DNA from: an uncultured Clostridium sp.
Lineage (GTDB): Bacteria; Bacillota; Clostridia; TANB77; CAG-508
Assembly (NCBI GenBank): GCA_900553225.1
Contig: USCV01000037.1
Location: 1-14,634, forward strand
Reading direction: 5' to 3'
DNA: 14,634 bases
Shown: positions 1-5,914 of the stretch, one piece after another
Position numbering within the stretch: the stretch's first letter is position 1
How the letters are laid out: each line of letters begins with the position of its first letter
Program-made: the position numbers and the translations under genes
Notes under the pieces: model-generated
What the model was told of the DNA's origin: nothing
The model's input: only the letters and a program-made list of their open reading frames with translations
Database searches by the model: none

Positions 1-1114
1 CATAGAAGTTTAAGGTAGTAGTTATTTGAGCATGCCCTAATCTTGATGCTACAACTGCTACATCTACATTTTTAGATATAAGCAAAGTAGCATTTGTGTG
101 TCGCAAACCATGAAAAGTAATTTTTGGTAAGTTGTTCTTTTTTATAAAAGAACGAAACCAATCTGTAACTGTATCTGGATGCATTGGATTACCATTCCAA
201 GTAACAAATAGTCTGTTTGAGTTATTCCATAAATCGCCACATCTTTCTTTTTCGGCTTCATACCAAGTTCTGTATTTTTTAAGCATATTGATAACTATAT
301 CAGGAATTCCAACTTCTCTAATTGAACTTTGTGTTTTAGGATTTTTTACGAAAATGCCTTTTTCAGATGTATATTGGCTTGCTTTAGTAATATTCACAAA
401 ACCTTCTTTAAAATCGATATCTGACCATTCTAAGCCTAATACTTCGCCTCTACGCATACCAGTAAACAATGTTAAAATAACAATAGTTTGAAATTTAATT
501 TCTTCATTTTCTAATGCTTCTAATAGTTTTTTACATTGTATATCATCATAGTATTTAATTTGAGGTCTTTCGTGTTTAGGTGGCTTAACTCTGTCAGCTG
601 GATTATAAGGTAGTATTTGCCAATATACTGCATTTTGTAGCATAGCATGTAGTAAACGGTGATGCTCTAATATTGTTTTAGAAGATAAACCTTTCATTAC
701 AGTTTTTCCATTGTGATTTTTACATCTTTTTAGTTGATGATCTTTGGAAAGATAATCGTAAAAACTCATAATGTGGGTTGGCTTAATATTAGATAATTTG
801 AAATGACCAAAGTAGGGAATAATTCGTGTGTTTAACATTCCTTTATATCTTTCATAAGTTTTTGGAGCCAATTCTTTTGAACCGTAATTTTTAGACCATA
901 AATCTGTAAATTCTTTAAAAGTCATTGAAGAGTTTTGTAAAACAATACCGTTTTCAATTTCATAAACAAAATTCACAAGTTCTCTATCTGCTTCACGTCT
1001 ACTATTTGCTTTGATGCTCTTTGTGTACTTAATCCTATTTCCATAACTGTCAAAGCCATGTGATACAATTAATCTCCATGAATGCTTGCCTCTCTTTTCA
1101 AGATACCCTGCCAT
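1..1114 (-). CDS. int: Tyrosine recombinase / phage-type integrase, partial at its C-terminus
   Basis: This enzyme would integrate and excise the element by strand exchange between att sites. The 371 codons present, read from the complement, show an N-terminal arm-binding region (about 1-60), an SAM-like core-binding domain (about 64-180) and a catalytic domain. The catalytic residues are Arg221 in TGMRRGE, a probable Lys near 260, His335 and Arg338 in HGLRH, His361 in LGHAQ, and the nucleophile Tyr371. The window ends one base after the tyrosine codon, so only the short tail is missing. The ATG is preceded by AAAGGAGGTGA (complement of 1123-1133) at 8-base spacing. It lies 51 bases downstream of the DUF6076 gene on the same strand and may be co-transcribed with it. 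Integrases of this kind normally sit next to one att end, so the element boundary is probably just left of position 1. The family call is firm; the exact subfamily is not. Confidence 0.96.
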   Translation of the reverse strand, partial: MAGYLEKRGKHSWRLIVSHGFDSYGNRIKYTKSIKANSRREADRELVNFVYEIENGIVLQNSSMTFKEFTDLWSKNYGSKELAPKTYERYKGMLNTRIIPYFGHFKLSNIKPTHIMSFYDYLSKDHQLKRCKNHNGKTVMKGLSSKTILEHHRLLHAMLQNAVYWQILPYNPADRVKPPKHERPQIKYYDDIQCKKLLEALENEEIKFQTIVILTLFTGMRRGEVLGLEWSDIDFKEGFVNITKASQYTSEKGIFVKNPKTQSSIREVGIPDIVINMLKKYRTWYEAEKERCGDLWNNSNRLFVTWNGNPMHPDTVTDWFRSFIKKNNLPKITFHGLRHTNATLLISKNVDVAVVASRLGHAQITTTLNFY

Positions 1115-1165
1115 TACTTTTTTCACCTCCTTTCAGTATACTTATGGCAAGGATTTTATATAAAA

Positions 1166-2161
1166 TTATTTTTTCCTAACTTTAGTACTATCAATCCAGT
1201 CTTGAAATTCTTTATCTGTAATTTCATTATTAATGAATTTCTTTCTTATTTCTGGACCTACTTTTTTAAAGTATTCATACATTTCGTGATGGTCTCTTTC
1301 TGCTGCTTGTTTTGAAAGAGTTTGATATCTAGTTCTATAAGTTTTTAATAAAGGATTTTTATCTAGTCTTTCTTTGAAAGCTAATTCTCTTCCGATTTCT
1401 TTACAAGTTTTATTATCTTTAAATATTTCATCACAATATTTAGTATCATGCATTGTTTTAGGAATGAAATATTTATTGCAATTAGCACATTTCTTTATTT
1501 TTATATCACTATTTAAAGATAATAATTGCTTAAAGGAGATAAATAATACATTAAGATAATCATCTGTCCTGAAAGAAAATGGAATACTCCTAGGTAGATT
1601 AAGTTCTTTATGAAAGTAGTAGAAATCATCCATTGTAAAGTCTAATTTCAAATCATTAATTCTATAATTTAGGGATATTAAATCCAAATTAGCAGATTCA
1701 TCTTCGAATAAATCAGGAAATTCTGCTCTGAAATCAGCCTCAATATCATCGAATTCAGCAGGACTAATACCATCTTTTTCAGTAGTTAAAAGTTTTATAA
1801 ATGTATCTTGATAATATGTAAAGGCATCTTCATATTCAGATTCTAGTTTGAAAAATAGATTTGATAATGCTTGCTGTGTTATAAAAAAATTTTCTTTTTT
1901 ATAATATTTACTTATATCCATTTTAGATTTTTTAGCTAATTTTAATAATAAATCTTCAAAACAATATTTAGCAATGAAGTTAATCATATCGTTATCACTG
2001 TCAAAATCTATATTAAGAAAATCTATAAGAATACTTCCAACAGGTCTTATTTCACAGTGATTCACTGATTCAAAAATAAAACCTTTCTTTTTTTCAATAG
2101 AAAAATGATTTAAACATTCTGTTTTATTATTAGTATCGAAAGCAATATTGTATAATGACAT
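1166..2161 (-). CDS. DUF6076-type zinc-finger protein of unknown function
   Basis: This 331-residue protein has unknown molecular function. The C-terminal third resembles the DUF6076 family, recalled from clostridial prophages and integrative elements. It has a CANC pair (Cys225, Cys228) and Cys243 and Cys253, likely one zinc site, followed by a basic helical stretch (about 254-290). The N-terminal two thirds are acidic and mostly helical, with no motif I recognise and no membrane segment. I chose the ATG at 2161-2159, because GGAGG (complement of 2167-2171) lies at normal spacing. A TTG four codons upstream overlaps that same Shine-Dalgarno and is unlikely to be the start. It sits between int and xis and is divergent from xis, the usual place for a regulator of excision or a superinfection-type factor. 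That role is inference only. Confidence 0.8.
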   Translation of the reverse strand: MSLYNIAFDTNNKTECLNHFSIEKKKGFIFESVNHCEIRPVGSILIDFLNIDFDSDNDMINFIAKYCFEDLLLKLAKKSKMDISKYYKKENFFITQQALSNLFFKLESEYEDAFTYYQDTFIKLLTTEKDGISPAEFDDIEADFRAEFPDLFEDESANLDLISLNYRINDLKLDFTMDDFYYFHKELNLPRSIPFSFRTDDYLNVLFISFKQLLSLNSDIKIKKCANCNKYFIPKTMHDTKYCDEIFKDNKTCKEIGRELAFKERLDKNPLLKTYRTRYQTLSKQAAERDHHEMYEYFKKVGPEIRKKFINNEITDKEFQDWIDSTKVRKK

Positions 2162-2355
2162 TTTTACCTCCAAACATCTACAAATTCAATTTTTTTACAT
2201 TTTTTTGTAATTGTAAGGTTACTTATATAAGAAAAATATTATATAAATGAACCATACAACATAAAACACAAATAATAATTGTATGACAAGATGATACCAT
2301 AATAATTTATGTATGTCAACTACAATTAGAAAAAAACTGAAAGGAGATGAGAAAT
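2162..2355. promoter_or_regulatory. Divergent control region between the DUF6076/int and xis/rep units
   Basis: This gap of about 190 bases between two oppositely oriented genes is very AT-rich. It contains the leftward promoter listed separately. It also has small symmetric elements that could be operator half-sites: TTACA/TGTAA arms at 2195-2210, and TTGT-ATG-ACAA at 2279-2289. The rightward promoter for xis is not clear. The best I see is TATAAA at 2242-2247, with a poor -35 (TTACTT, 2219-2224) at 17-base spacing. No terminator is visible. Confidence 0.5.
2291..2319 (-). promoter_or_regulatory. Leftward sigma-A promoter for the DUF6076 gene (and possibly int)
   Basis: On the complement, a perfect -35 TTGACA (2314-2319) is followed by a 17-base spacer and then TATCAT (2291-2296). 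A TG one base upstream makes it an extended -10. Transcription would begin near 2284 and give a leader of about 120 nucleotides before the DUF6076 start. This is the clearest promoter in the divergent region. Confidence 0.75.
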
Positions 2356-2562
2356 ATGGCAACAGCAAAAATGCAAAGAACTACTTTAACAGCCAAAGAA
2401 GCAGCAGAATATTTAGGAATTTCATACTGGCTAATTACACAATTAGTAAGAAGAAAGCAAATTCCATGTTCTAGAGTTGGAAAAAGAATTTTATTTAGAA
2501 AAGAAGCACTAGATATTTATCTAAGTAAAAAAGAAAACGATTCTTTAGAACAAATTAATTAG
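2356..2562 (+). CDS. xis: Excisionase-like helix-turn-helix DNA-binding protein
   Basis: This 68-residue protein has a MerR-like helix-turn-helix of the excisionase (Xis) DNA-binding family. TLTAKEAAEYLGISYWLITQLV (about 10-31) forms the HTH, and the following VGKRILFRKEALDIYL (41-56) matches the typical wing and last helix. Such proteins bend DNA at att sites and bias the integrase toward excision; some instead act as regulators. I chose the second in-frame ATG, because the AAGGAGATGA Shine-Dalgarno (2341-2350) overlaps the first ATG at 2347 and sits properly before 2356. It is the first gene of a rightward unit followed closely by the replication genes, so excision and replication may be co-expressed. 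Confidence 0.85.
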   Translation: MATAKMQRTTLTAKEAAEYLGISYWLITQLVRRKQIPCSRVGKRILFRKEALDIYLSKKENDSLEQIN

Positions 2563-2576
2563 AAAGAAGGGAGGAA

Positions 2577-3047
2577 ATGGGACAAGTTGGATGGATAAAA
2601 GTGAAGACAGATATATTCTCTAATAGAAAAATTAAAATACTACTAAAAGAAAGGGAAGGGGACACCTATTTTAGATTATGGATTCAAATTTTAACTATTG
2701 CTGGAGAATGTAACAGAAATGGTGGACTATATATTAGTGATAATGTACCATTTAAAATTGAAGATTTTACGAACATTATCGGAAAATCTTCCAAAACTTT
2801 TACGAAAGTTTTCAGAAAATTTATCGATTTAGGTATGCTAATTTATAAAGATAATACATACTTTGTGAAAAATTGGAACAAGTATCAAAGTATTGAAAAA
2901 CTAAACAAAATTGCAAAATCCAATAAAGTAATTGAAGAATCTAAAAATGAAAAAAGTTTTTATAATTCTACACAAGAAAAGATAAGAAAAGAAGAGAATA
3001 GAAAGGAGACAAGAATAGATGAATCAAATTTTGAAACCCTCGGTTGA
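2577..3047 (+). CDS. Replisome-organizer-type replication initiation protein
   Basis: The N-terminal 110 residues match the phage replisome organizer N-terminal domain (Phage_rep_org_N). It begins with WIKVKTDIFSNRKIK (6-20), followed by the core EGDTYFRLWIQILTIAG and a winged-helix-like segment ending in KNWNKYQ (98-104). In phages and integrative elements such proteins bind an origin and recruit the helicase loader. The remaining 50 residues are a charged, low-complexity tail, so the protein (156 residues) is shorter than many relatives and lacks a recognisable second domain. The start at 2577 follows AAGGGAGG. The last 29 bases overlap the DnaC-like gene in another frame, which suggests translational coupling and a working pair. 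Confidence 0.8.
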   Translation: MGQVGWIKVKTDIFSNRKIKILLKEREGDTYFRLWIQILTIAGECNRNGGLYISDNVPFKIEDFTNIIGKSSKTFTKVFRKFIDLGMLIYKDNTYFVKNWNKYQSIEKLNKIAKSNKVIEESKNEKSFYNSTQEKIRKEENRKETRIDESNFETLG

Positions 3048-3888
3048 TAAAAATGATTATATTGAGTGTGAATACTGTAAAAACAAATTATATAGAAAAA
3101 CAATAGAATGGCAGTTATATGGTGACAAAAAAGTTTTAACACTAGATTATGAAAGATGTAATTGTAAAGAAGCCGAGGTTTATTGGAATGAATATGATCT
3201 TAAAAAGTTAAAGATGTTAGAAGAAGAAAGAAAACTAGAGTTAATGCAAGAATTTGCACAAAAAGTGGAAAAGATAATAAAAAATAGTAAGATGAGTAAA
3301 AGAAATTTAAATTATAAATTTGAAAACTTTGAAGTCAATTCAAATAACAAAAAAGTATATCAAAGTTTAAAAGAGTATAGTGAGAAATTAGTAGATTCAA
3401 AAGAAAGAAAAGGATTAATTTTGGTAGGAAATAATGGAGTTGGAAAAACACATTTAGCCTGTAGTATTGCAAATGAATTAATAAAAAATGGAATACCAAT
3501 CATATATGGAACCTTAATTAATTTATTAGCAGAATTGAAAAATTCATATGATTCAGATAATAATATTTCTGAAATGGAAATTATAAAATTATATGAAAAA
3601 GTTGATTTGTTGATTATAGATGATTTAGGAAAAGAAAAGCCGAGTGAATGGGGATTAGAAAAATTGTTTACTATAATAAATAGCAGATATGAAAATAATT
3701 TACCAGTAATTATAACAACAAATTATAATCAAAATTCTTTAGCTGAAAGATTAAGTTTAAATGGTGAAATAGAAACAGCAAATTCTATTATTTCGAGATT
3801 ATATGAGATGTGCTACTTAGTTAAAATTAATGATATAGATCATAGAATTAAAAAGAAAAAAGTTAGTAATTGCGCTAACAATTGCTAA
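3019..3888 (+). CDS. DnaC/DnaI-like AAA+ helicase loader with N-terminal cysteine cluster
   Basis: This 289-residue ATPase would load the host replicative helicase at the element's origin. A Cys cluster (Cys17, Cys20, Cys47, Cys49), probably zinc-binding, precedes a charged helix (about 60-95). The AAA+ domain follows, with Walker A GNNGVGKT (137-144), Walker B LLIIDD (197-202), a sensor-1-type TTN (233-235) and an SR arginine-finger-like pair (259-260). Loader activity is inferred because the gene is coupled to the replisome organizer; the related IstB family acts in transposition but would neighbour a transposase. The start is preceded by AAAGGAG (3002-3008) at 10-base spacing and overlaps the upstream gene by 29 bases. 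The final codons, encoding a basic tail ending NCANNC, overlap a 12-bp-armed inverted repeat, so the coding end and a hairpin share sequence. Confidence 0.9.
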   Translation: MNQILKPSVDKNDYIECEYCKNKLYRKTIEWQLYGDKKVLTLDYERCNCKEAEVYWNEYDLKKLKMLEEERKLELMQEFAQKVEKIIKNSKMSKRNLNYKFENFEVNSNNKKVYQSLKEYSEKLVDSKERKGLILVGNNGVGKTHLACSIANELIKNGIPIIYGTLINLLAELKNSYDSDNNISEMEIIKLYEKVDLLIIDDLGKEKPSEWGLEKLFTIINSRYENNLPVIITTNYNQNSLAERLSLNGEIETANSIISRLYEMCYLVKINDIDHRIKKKKVSNCANNC

Positions 3889-3918
3889 CTAAAAATGTTA
3901 CTTTTTTAAATATTTTCT
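3850..3918 (-). ncRNA. Candidate small leftward RNA, antisense to the end of the helicase-loader gene
   Basis: On the complement, a promoter-like site (3925-3953) would start transcription near 3918. About 28 bases later comes a hairpin with 12-bp arms (3890-3879 and 3872-3861, one mismatch, 6-base loop), immediately followed on that strand by a T-rich tail (complement of 3850-3860). Together they would give an RNA of about 65-70 nucleotides covering the stop codon and last codons of the loader gene. It has no coding potential. In such AT-rich DNA chance promoters are common, so this is a prediction only. Confidence 0.35.
3861..3890 (-). terminator. Hairpin with T-tail on the minus strand
   Basis: The arms are AGTTAGTAATTG (3861-3872) and CAATTGCTAACT (3879-3890). 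Eleven of 12 positions are Watson-Crick and the loop is 6 bases. The run of A on the plus strand at 3850-3860 becomes a T-tail only for leftward transcripts, so this reads as an intrinsic terminator in that direction. In the rightward direction no T-run follows directly. Confidence 0.5.
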
Positions 3919-3924
3919 ATAAAA

Positions 3925-3953
3925 ATTATAATGTATTTTTGCAAAAAAGTAAA
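3925..3953 (-). promoter_or_regulatory. Possible leftward promoter upstream of the small RNA candidate
   Basis: On the complement, TTTACT (3948-3953, four of six matches to TTGACA) and a perfect TATAAT (3925-3930) are separated by exactly 17 bases. The surrounding DNA is extremely AT-rich, so the match carries limited weight by itself. The terminator-like hairpin just downstream supports it. Confidence 0.4.
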
Positions 3954-3965
3954 TAAAAATTTATA

Positions 3966-4019
3966 AAAAAATTAGGACAATTAGGTATAAAAATTTAAAC
4001 TAAATTGTCCTAATTTTTT
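3966..4019. terminator. Strong bidirectional intrinsic terminator after the replication genes
   Basis: This is a perfect 17-bp inverted repeat: AAAAAATTAGGACAATT at 3966-3982 and its complement at 4003-4019, with a 20-base loop. The A-rich outer left arm and T-rich outer right arm let it work in both directions. It closes the xis-rep-loader unit and separates it from the transfer-origin-like block to the right. Confidence 0.8.
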
Positions 4020-4053
4020 AAAAATAAAATAACAAAAATAGTTAAAAAAATAT

Positions 4054-4216
4054 CTCTCGGAGAGCAAAAAGGGTATTAGGGCATTTTGCCATAAACAGCG
4101 AAAAGGGTGTCAAAACACCACGCTGGCGAATAAAGGGCACTTAAAAATCCACTTTATTCGGAGCAAATAAATTTGCTCATAATTTTCTGAAATTCGCTTT
4201 CGTTATTTCAGAAAAT
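4054..4216. other. Candidate origin of transfer (oriT): cluster of six inverted repeats
   Basis: Six nested or adjacent inverted repeats fill 163 bases. They are CTCTC/GAGAG (4054-4064); GGCA/TGCC (4080-4090); a two-part stem, CAGCG (4096-4100) and GGTGT (4106-4110) with ACACC (4115-4119) and CGCTG (4121-4125); CGAATAAAG (4127-4135) with CTTTATTCG (4152-4160); GAGCAAAT/ATTTGCTC (4161-4178); and 12-bp arms 4182-4193/4205-4216. AAAGGG occurs three times (4068, 4102, 4132). By hand count 4051-4160 has 47 G/C of 110, against 18 of 160 in the preceding 160 bases. The complement of 4134-4143 reads TAAGTGCCCT, like the TAAGTGCGCCCT core known at the nick region of RSF1010/pIP501-type oriTs but two bases shorter. 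The MobC-like gene downstream supports oriT. A replication origin or structured RNA is an alternative. Confidence 0.6.
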
Positions 4217-4221
4217 ACAAA

Positions 4222-4243
4222 ATTGATAAAATAAAAAATCAAT
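4222..4243. repeat. Small inverted repeat before the 206-residue protein gene
   Basis: ATTGAT (4222-4227) and ATCAAT (4238-4243) flank ten A/T bases, just upstream of the GGAGG Shine-Dalgarno at 4253. It could be an operator or simply part of the transfer-origin block. No convincing promoter for the downstream gene is visible here. Confidence 0.35.
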
Positions 4244-4263
4244 ATAGAAAATGGAGGTTAATT

Positions 4264-4884
4264 ATGAGAGTAATTATGGATGAATTTGATAAAGTATTTT
4301 TATCTTATTGGAAAATACTGAATAAATTTAAAATATTAAATATTAAAACAAAAAATGGAAAAGAAATAACGCACAAAGATTTGAGAAAAGCAATATCTGT
4401 TATGAATAAAAAACATCCTACATGTAGATGGCAAAGTAAAAAAATTAGAAGTAAAAGATATTATATTTTATTTGAAGGATATCTTTGGTTATTATATGTA
4501 TATTTTCAAACGGAAAAGAAACAAATAGATGCTGATATAGATTTTTTCAAAATGAGAATAGAAGTATATGAAGAGTTCTTAAAAGTAAATTTTAAACCAT
4601 TATGGAATGAAGATATATGCTTTTTAGATTTAGAAAATTATTTTCATAGAAAGAAAGATACAATATATAGAGGAATGGTAAAAATGGTTCAAGAGAATTT
4701 AGGAAACACTTTAACTTATTATAATAATGATAAATTATTTGTTTCAAAAGAAGGAATAGAATGGCTATGTAAAAATTGCTTTAAACAAAAATATTTGGAA
4801 CTATTAGAAAAATACAAAATGGAATTAACAGAAAAATATATTGAAGCTGGATATATTTATGATGAATTTTTTGAAATGAATTAA
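4264..4884 (+). CDS. Unrecognised protein between the oriT-like block and mobC
   Basis: I do not recognise this 206-residue protein. It is soluble, basic and mostly helical. The first half (about 33-82) includes ITHKDLRKAISVMNKKH, then the aromatic stretch YYILFEGYLWLLYVYF (67-82), too charged at its flanks to be a clear membrane helix. The second half (about 117-175) looks like a winged helix: FHRKKDTIYRGMVKM is HTH-like, followed by a hairpin-like NNDKLFVSKEGIEWL. No HUH relaxase histidine triad, recombinase or ATPase motif is present. GGAGG (4253-4257) precedes the ATG at six bases. It ends 15 bases before the MobC-like gene, so the two are probably one unit. Position suggests a DNA-binding relaxosome or transfer-control protein; this is inference. 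Confidence 0.75.
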   Translation: MRVIMDEFDKVFLSYWKILNKFKILNIKTKNGKEITHKDLRKAISVMNKKHPTCRWQSKKIRSKRYYILFEGYLWLLYVYFQTEKKQIDADIDFFKMRIEVYEEFLKVNFKPLWNEDICFLDLENYFHRKKDTIYRGMVKMVQENLGNTLTYYNNDKLFVSKEGIEWLCKNCFKQKYLELLEKYKMELTEKYIEAGYIYDEFFEMN

Positions 4885-4899
4885 AGGAGGTAATCAATT

Positions 4900-5304
4900 A
4901 TGAAACATTATTTAAATCCAGATCAAAGAAGAAAAAGTATAAAAGTATGGGTTTCTGATGAAGAAAGGGCTTTAGTAGAAGCTAAAGCATATAATTATGG
5001 TTATAGGAGGATTGCACCATATATTAGAGATGCTGCAATTTACGAAAGAGTAACTAATTATAAAATAAAAGGGGAAGATGAAATTATTAATGCATATTGT
5101 GAAAGTAATAAAGAAGTTCAAAGTATGCTTAAAGATGTAAAACATATTTGCAAATTTGCGACACAAATTTCAGAAAGCAAACGACAAGAACTGTTCGACT
5201 TAACGAAAGCTATATACAAAATGCAAATTAAGATACGAGATTTAATTGCTAAAAAGCTTGATTTGGAAATGTGGCAGGAGATAAATCGTAATAAGACTAA
5301 ATAG
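4900..5304 (+). CDS. mobC: MobC-like plasmid mobilization relaxosome accessory protein
   Basis: This 134-residue protein begins with a ribbon-helix-helix-like region: RRKSIKVWVSDEERALVEAKA (10-30, strand then helix), followed by GYRRIAPYIRDAAIYE (34-49), as in MobC proteins. It has a helical C-terminus (about 70-125). MobC-family proteins bind near the nick site and help melt DNA so the relaxase can cut oriT. Here the oriT-like repeats lie upstream, but no relaxase gene is visible. That implies either a relaxase outside the window or use of one from a helper element. AAAGGAGGT (4883-4891) precedes the ATG at eight bases. A small ribbon-helix-helix repressor is the alternative reading. Confidence 0.72.
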   Translation: MKHYLNPDQRRKSIKVWVSDEERALVEAKAYNYGYRRIAPYIRDAAIYERVTNYKIKGEDEIINAYCESNKEVQSMLKDVKHICKFATQISESKRQELFDLTKAIYKMQIKIRDLIAKKLDLEMWQEINRNKTK

Positions 5305-5312
5305 GTATAAAT

Positions 5313-5347
5313 AATAGGACTATATTTTAGGTGTAGTCCTATTTTAT
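5313..5347 (+). terminator. Intrinsic terminator after mobC
   Basis: AATAGGACTA (5313-5322) pairs perfectly with TAGTCCTATT (5334-5343) around an 11-base loop, followed by a T-rich tail. It lies 8 bases after the mobC stop and separates the mobilization unit from the restriction-modification operon. Confidence 0.65.
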
Positions 5348-5443
5348 GCTCTAATAATATACATAATGGCACGGAAAATTGTCCAAAAAATGTAGAAAAT
5401 ATAATTCGACATATTAAGCTAAAATAATCAAAAACCATATATG

Positions 5444-5472
5444 TTGACAAATAAATTTTTTTATTATATAAA
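5444..5472 (+). promoter_or_regulatory. Promoter of the XRE/type I R-M operon
   Basis: A perfect -35 TTGACA (5444-5449), a 17-base spacer and TATAAA (5467-5472) form a strong sigma-A-type promoter. Transcription would start near 5479, inside the palindrome described next. No comparable promoter is seen between the later genes, so it probably drives 5523-13467. Confidence 0.85.
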
Positions 5473-5500
5473 GTAAGTAAATAAATTTATTTACTTACTT
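5471..5500. promoter_or_regulatory. 30-bp perfect palindromic operator overlapping the -10 and start site
   Basis: Bases 5471-5485 are the exact reverse complement of 5486-5500. Each arm contains AGTAAGTAAATAAA, and the right side runs on into further ACTT copies. The palindrome overlaps the last two bases of the -10 and covers the expected start site, an ideal position for repression. The XRE protein encoded 23 bases downstream is the likely ligand. That link is inferred from position and from known controller-protein systems. Confidence 0.75.
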
Positions 5501-5522
5501 ACTTTACTAAAGGTGGTGGATT

Positions 5523-5879
5523 ATGAATCAAAGTGAATTTGGAAAGTTACTCAGAAATAAAAGACAAGAACATCATAAAACTCAAGAAGAAATAGCAAAT
5601 AGTATAAATAAAAATAAAATGTTAATAAGTGGAATGGAAACAGGAAAAAATAACCCACCTATTGGTGATGACTTAAAAAAAATGATGGAATGCTTAGAAT
5701 TAAATGAAGAAGAGGAAAAAGAGTTTAAAATTATTGCTGCTCTTGAGAGAGAAACATTACCAAATGAGTTAATTGCATTAGTAAAGGATGATAAACGAAT
5801 TATAGATATACTATATAAAATAAAGGAAAAAAGTTTAACAAATGAAAAATATGAAAAAATAAATAAGATATTAAAATAA
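5523..5879 (+). CDS. XRE-family HTH regulator heading the R-M operon
   Basis: This 118-residue protein has an N-terminal Cro/C1-type HTH (about 3-60): FGKLLRNKRQEHHKTQEEIANSI, then the recognition region NKMLISGMETGKNNPP. The C-terminal half (about 62-118) is charged and helical and may dimerise or bind a partner. It lies between the palindromic promoter and hsdM, 35 bases before the methylase. It is therefore probably an autoregulator that limits or times R-M expression, analogous to controller (C) proteins of restriction systems, though C proteins are usually shorter. AAAGGTGGT (5509-5517) precedes the ATG. An antitoxin role is possible, but no toxin is adjacent. Confidence 0.85.
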   Translation: MNQSEFGKLLRNKRQEHHKTQEEIANSINKNKMLISGMETGKNNPPIGDDLKKMMECLELNEEEEKEFKIIAALERETLPNELIALVKDDKRIIDILYKIKEKSLTNEKYEKINKILK

Positions 5880-5914
5880 GACTATAAAATATGCAAAATG
5901 GAGGGAATTAAAGT

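Noticed and set aside
2162..2173. TTG start adding four residues to the DUF6076 protein
   Set aside because: The TTG overlaps the GGAGG that serves the ATG at 2161-2159.
3861..3890. Hairpin as the rightward terminator of the helicase-loader gene
   Set aside because: It overlaps the coding end and is not followed by a T-run in the rightward direction; the 17-bp stem at 3966-4019 is a much better rightward terminator.
4051..4216. Inverted-repeat cluster as a CRISPR array, riboswitch or tRNA
   Set aside because: The repeats differ from one another and lack regular spacing, so it is not CRISPR. No tRNA cloverleaf or known riboswitch core was seen. The adjacent mobC-like gene favours a transfer origin.
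4264..4884. 206-residue protein as a classical relaxase
   Set aside because: It is too short and lacks the HUH histidine motif and a convincing catalytic tyrosine context.
5523..5879. XRE gene as the antitoxin of a toxin-antitoxin pair
   Set aside because: No small toxin gene lies next to it; the neighbour is hsdM, and the palindromic promoter fits operon control better.
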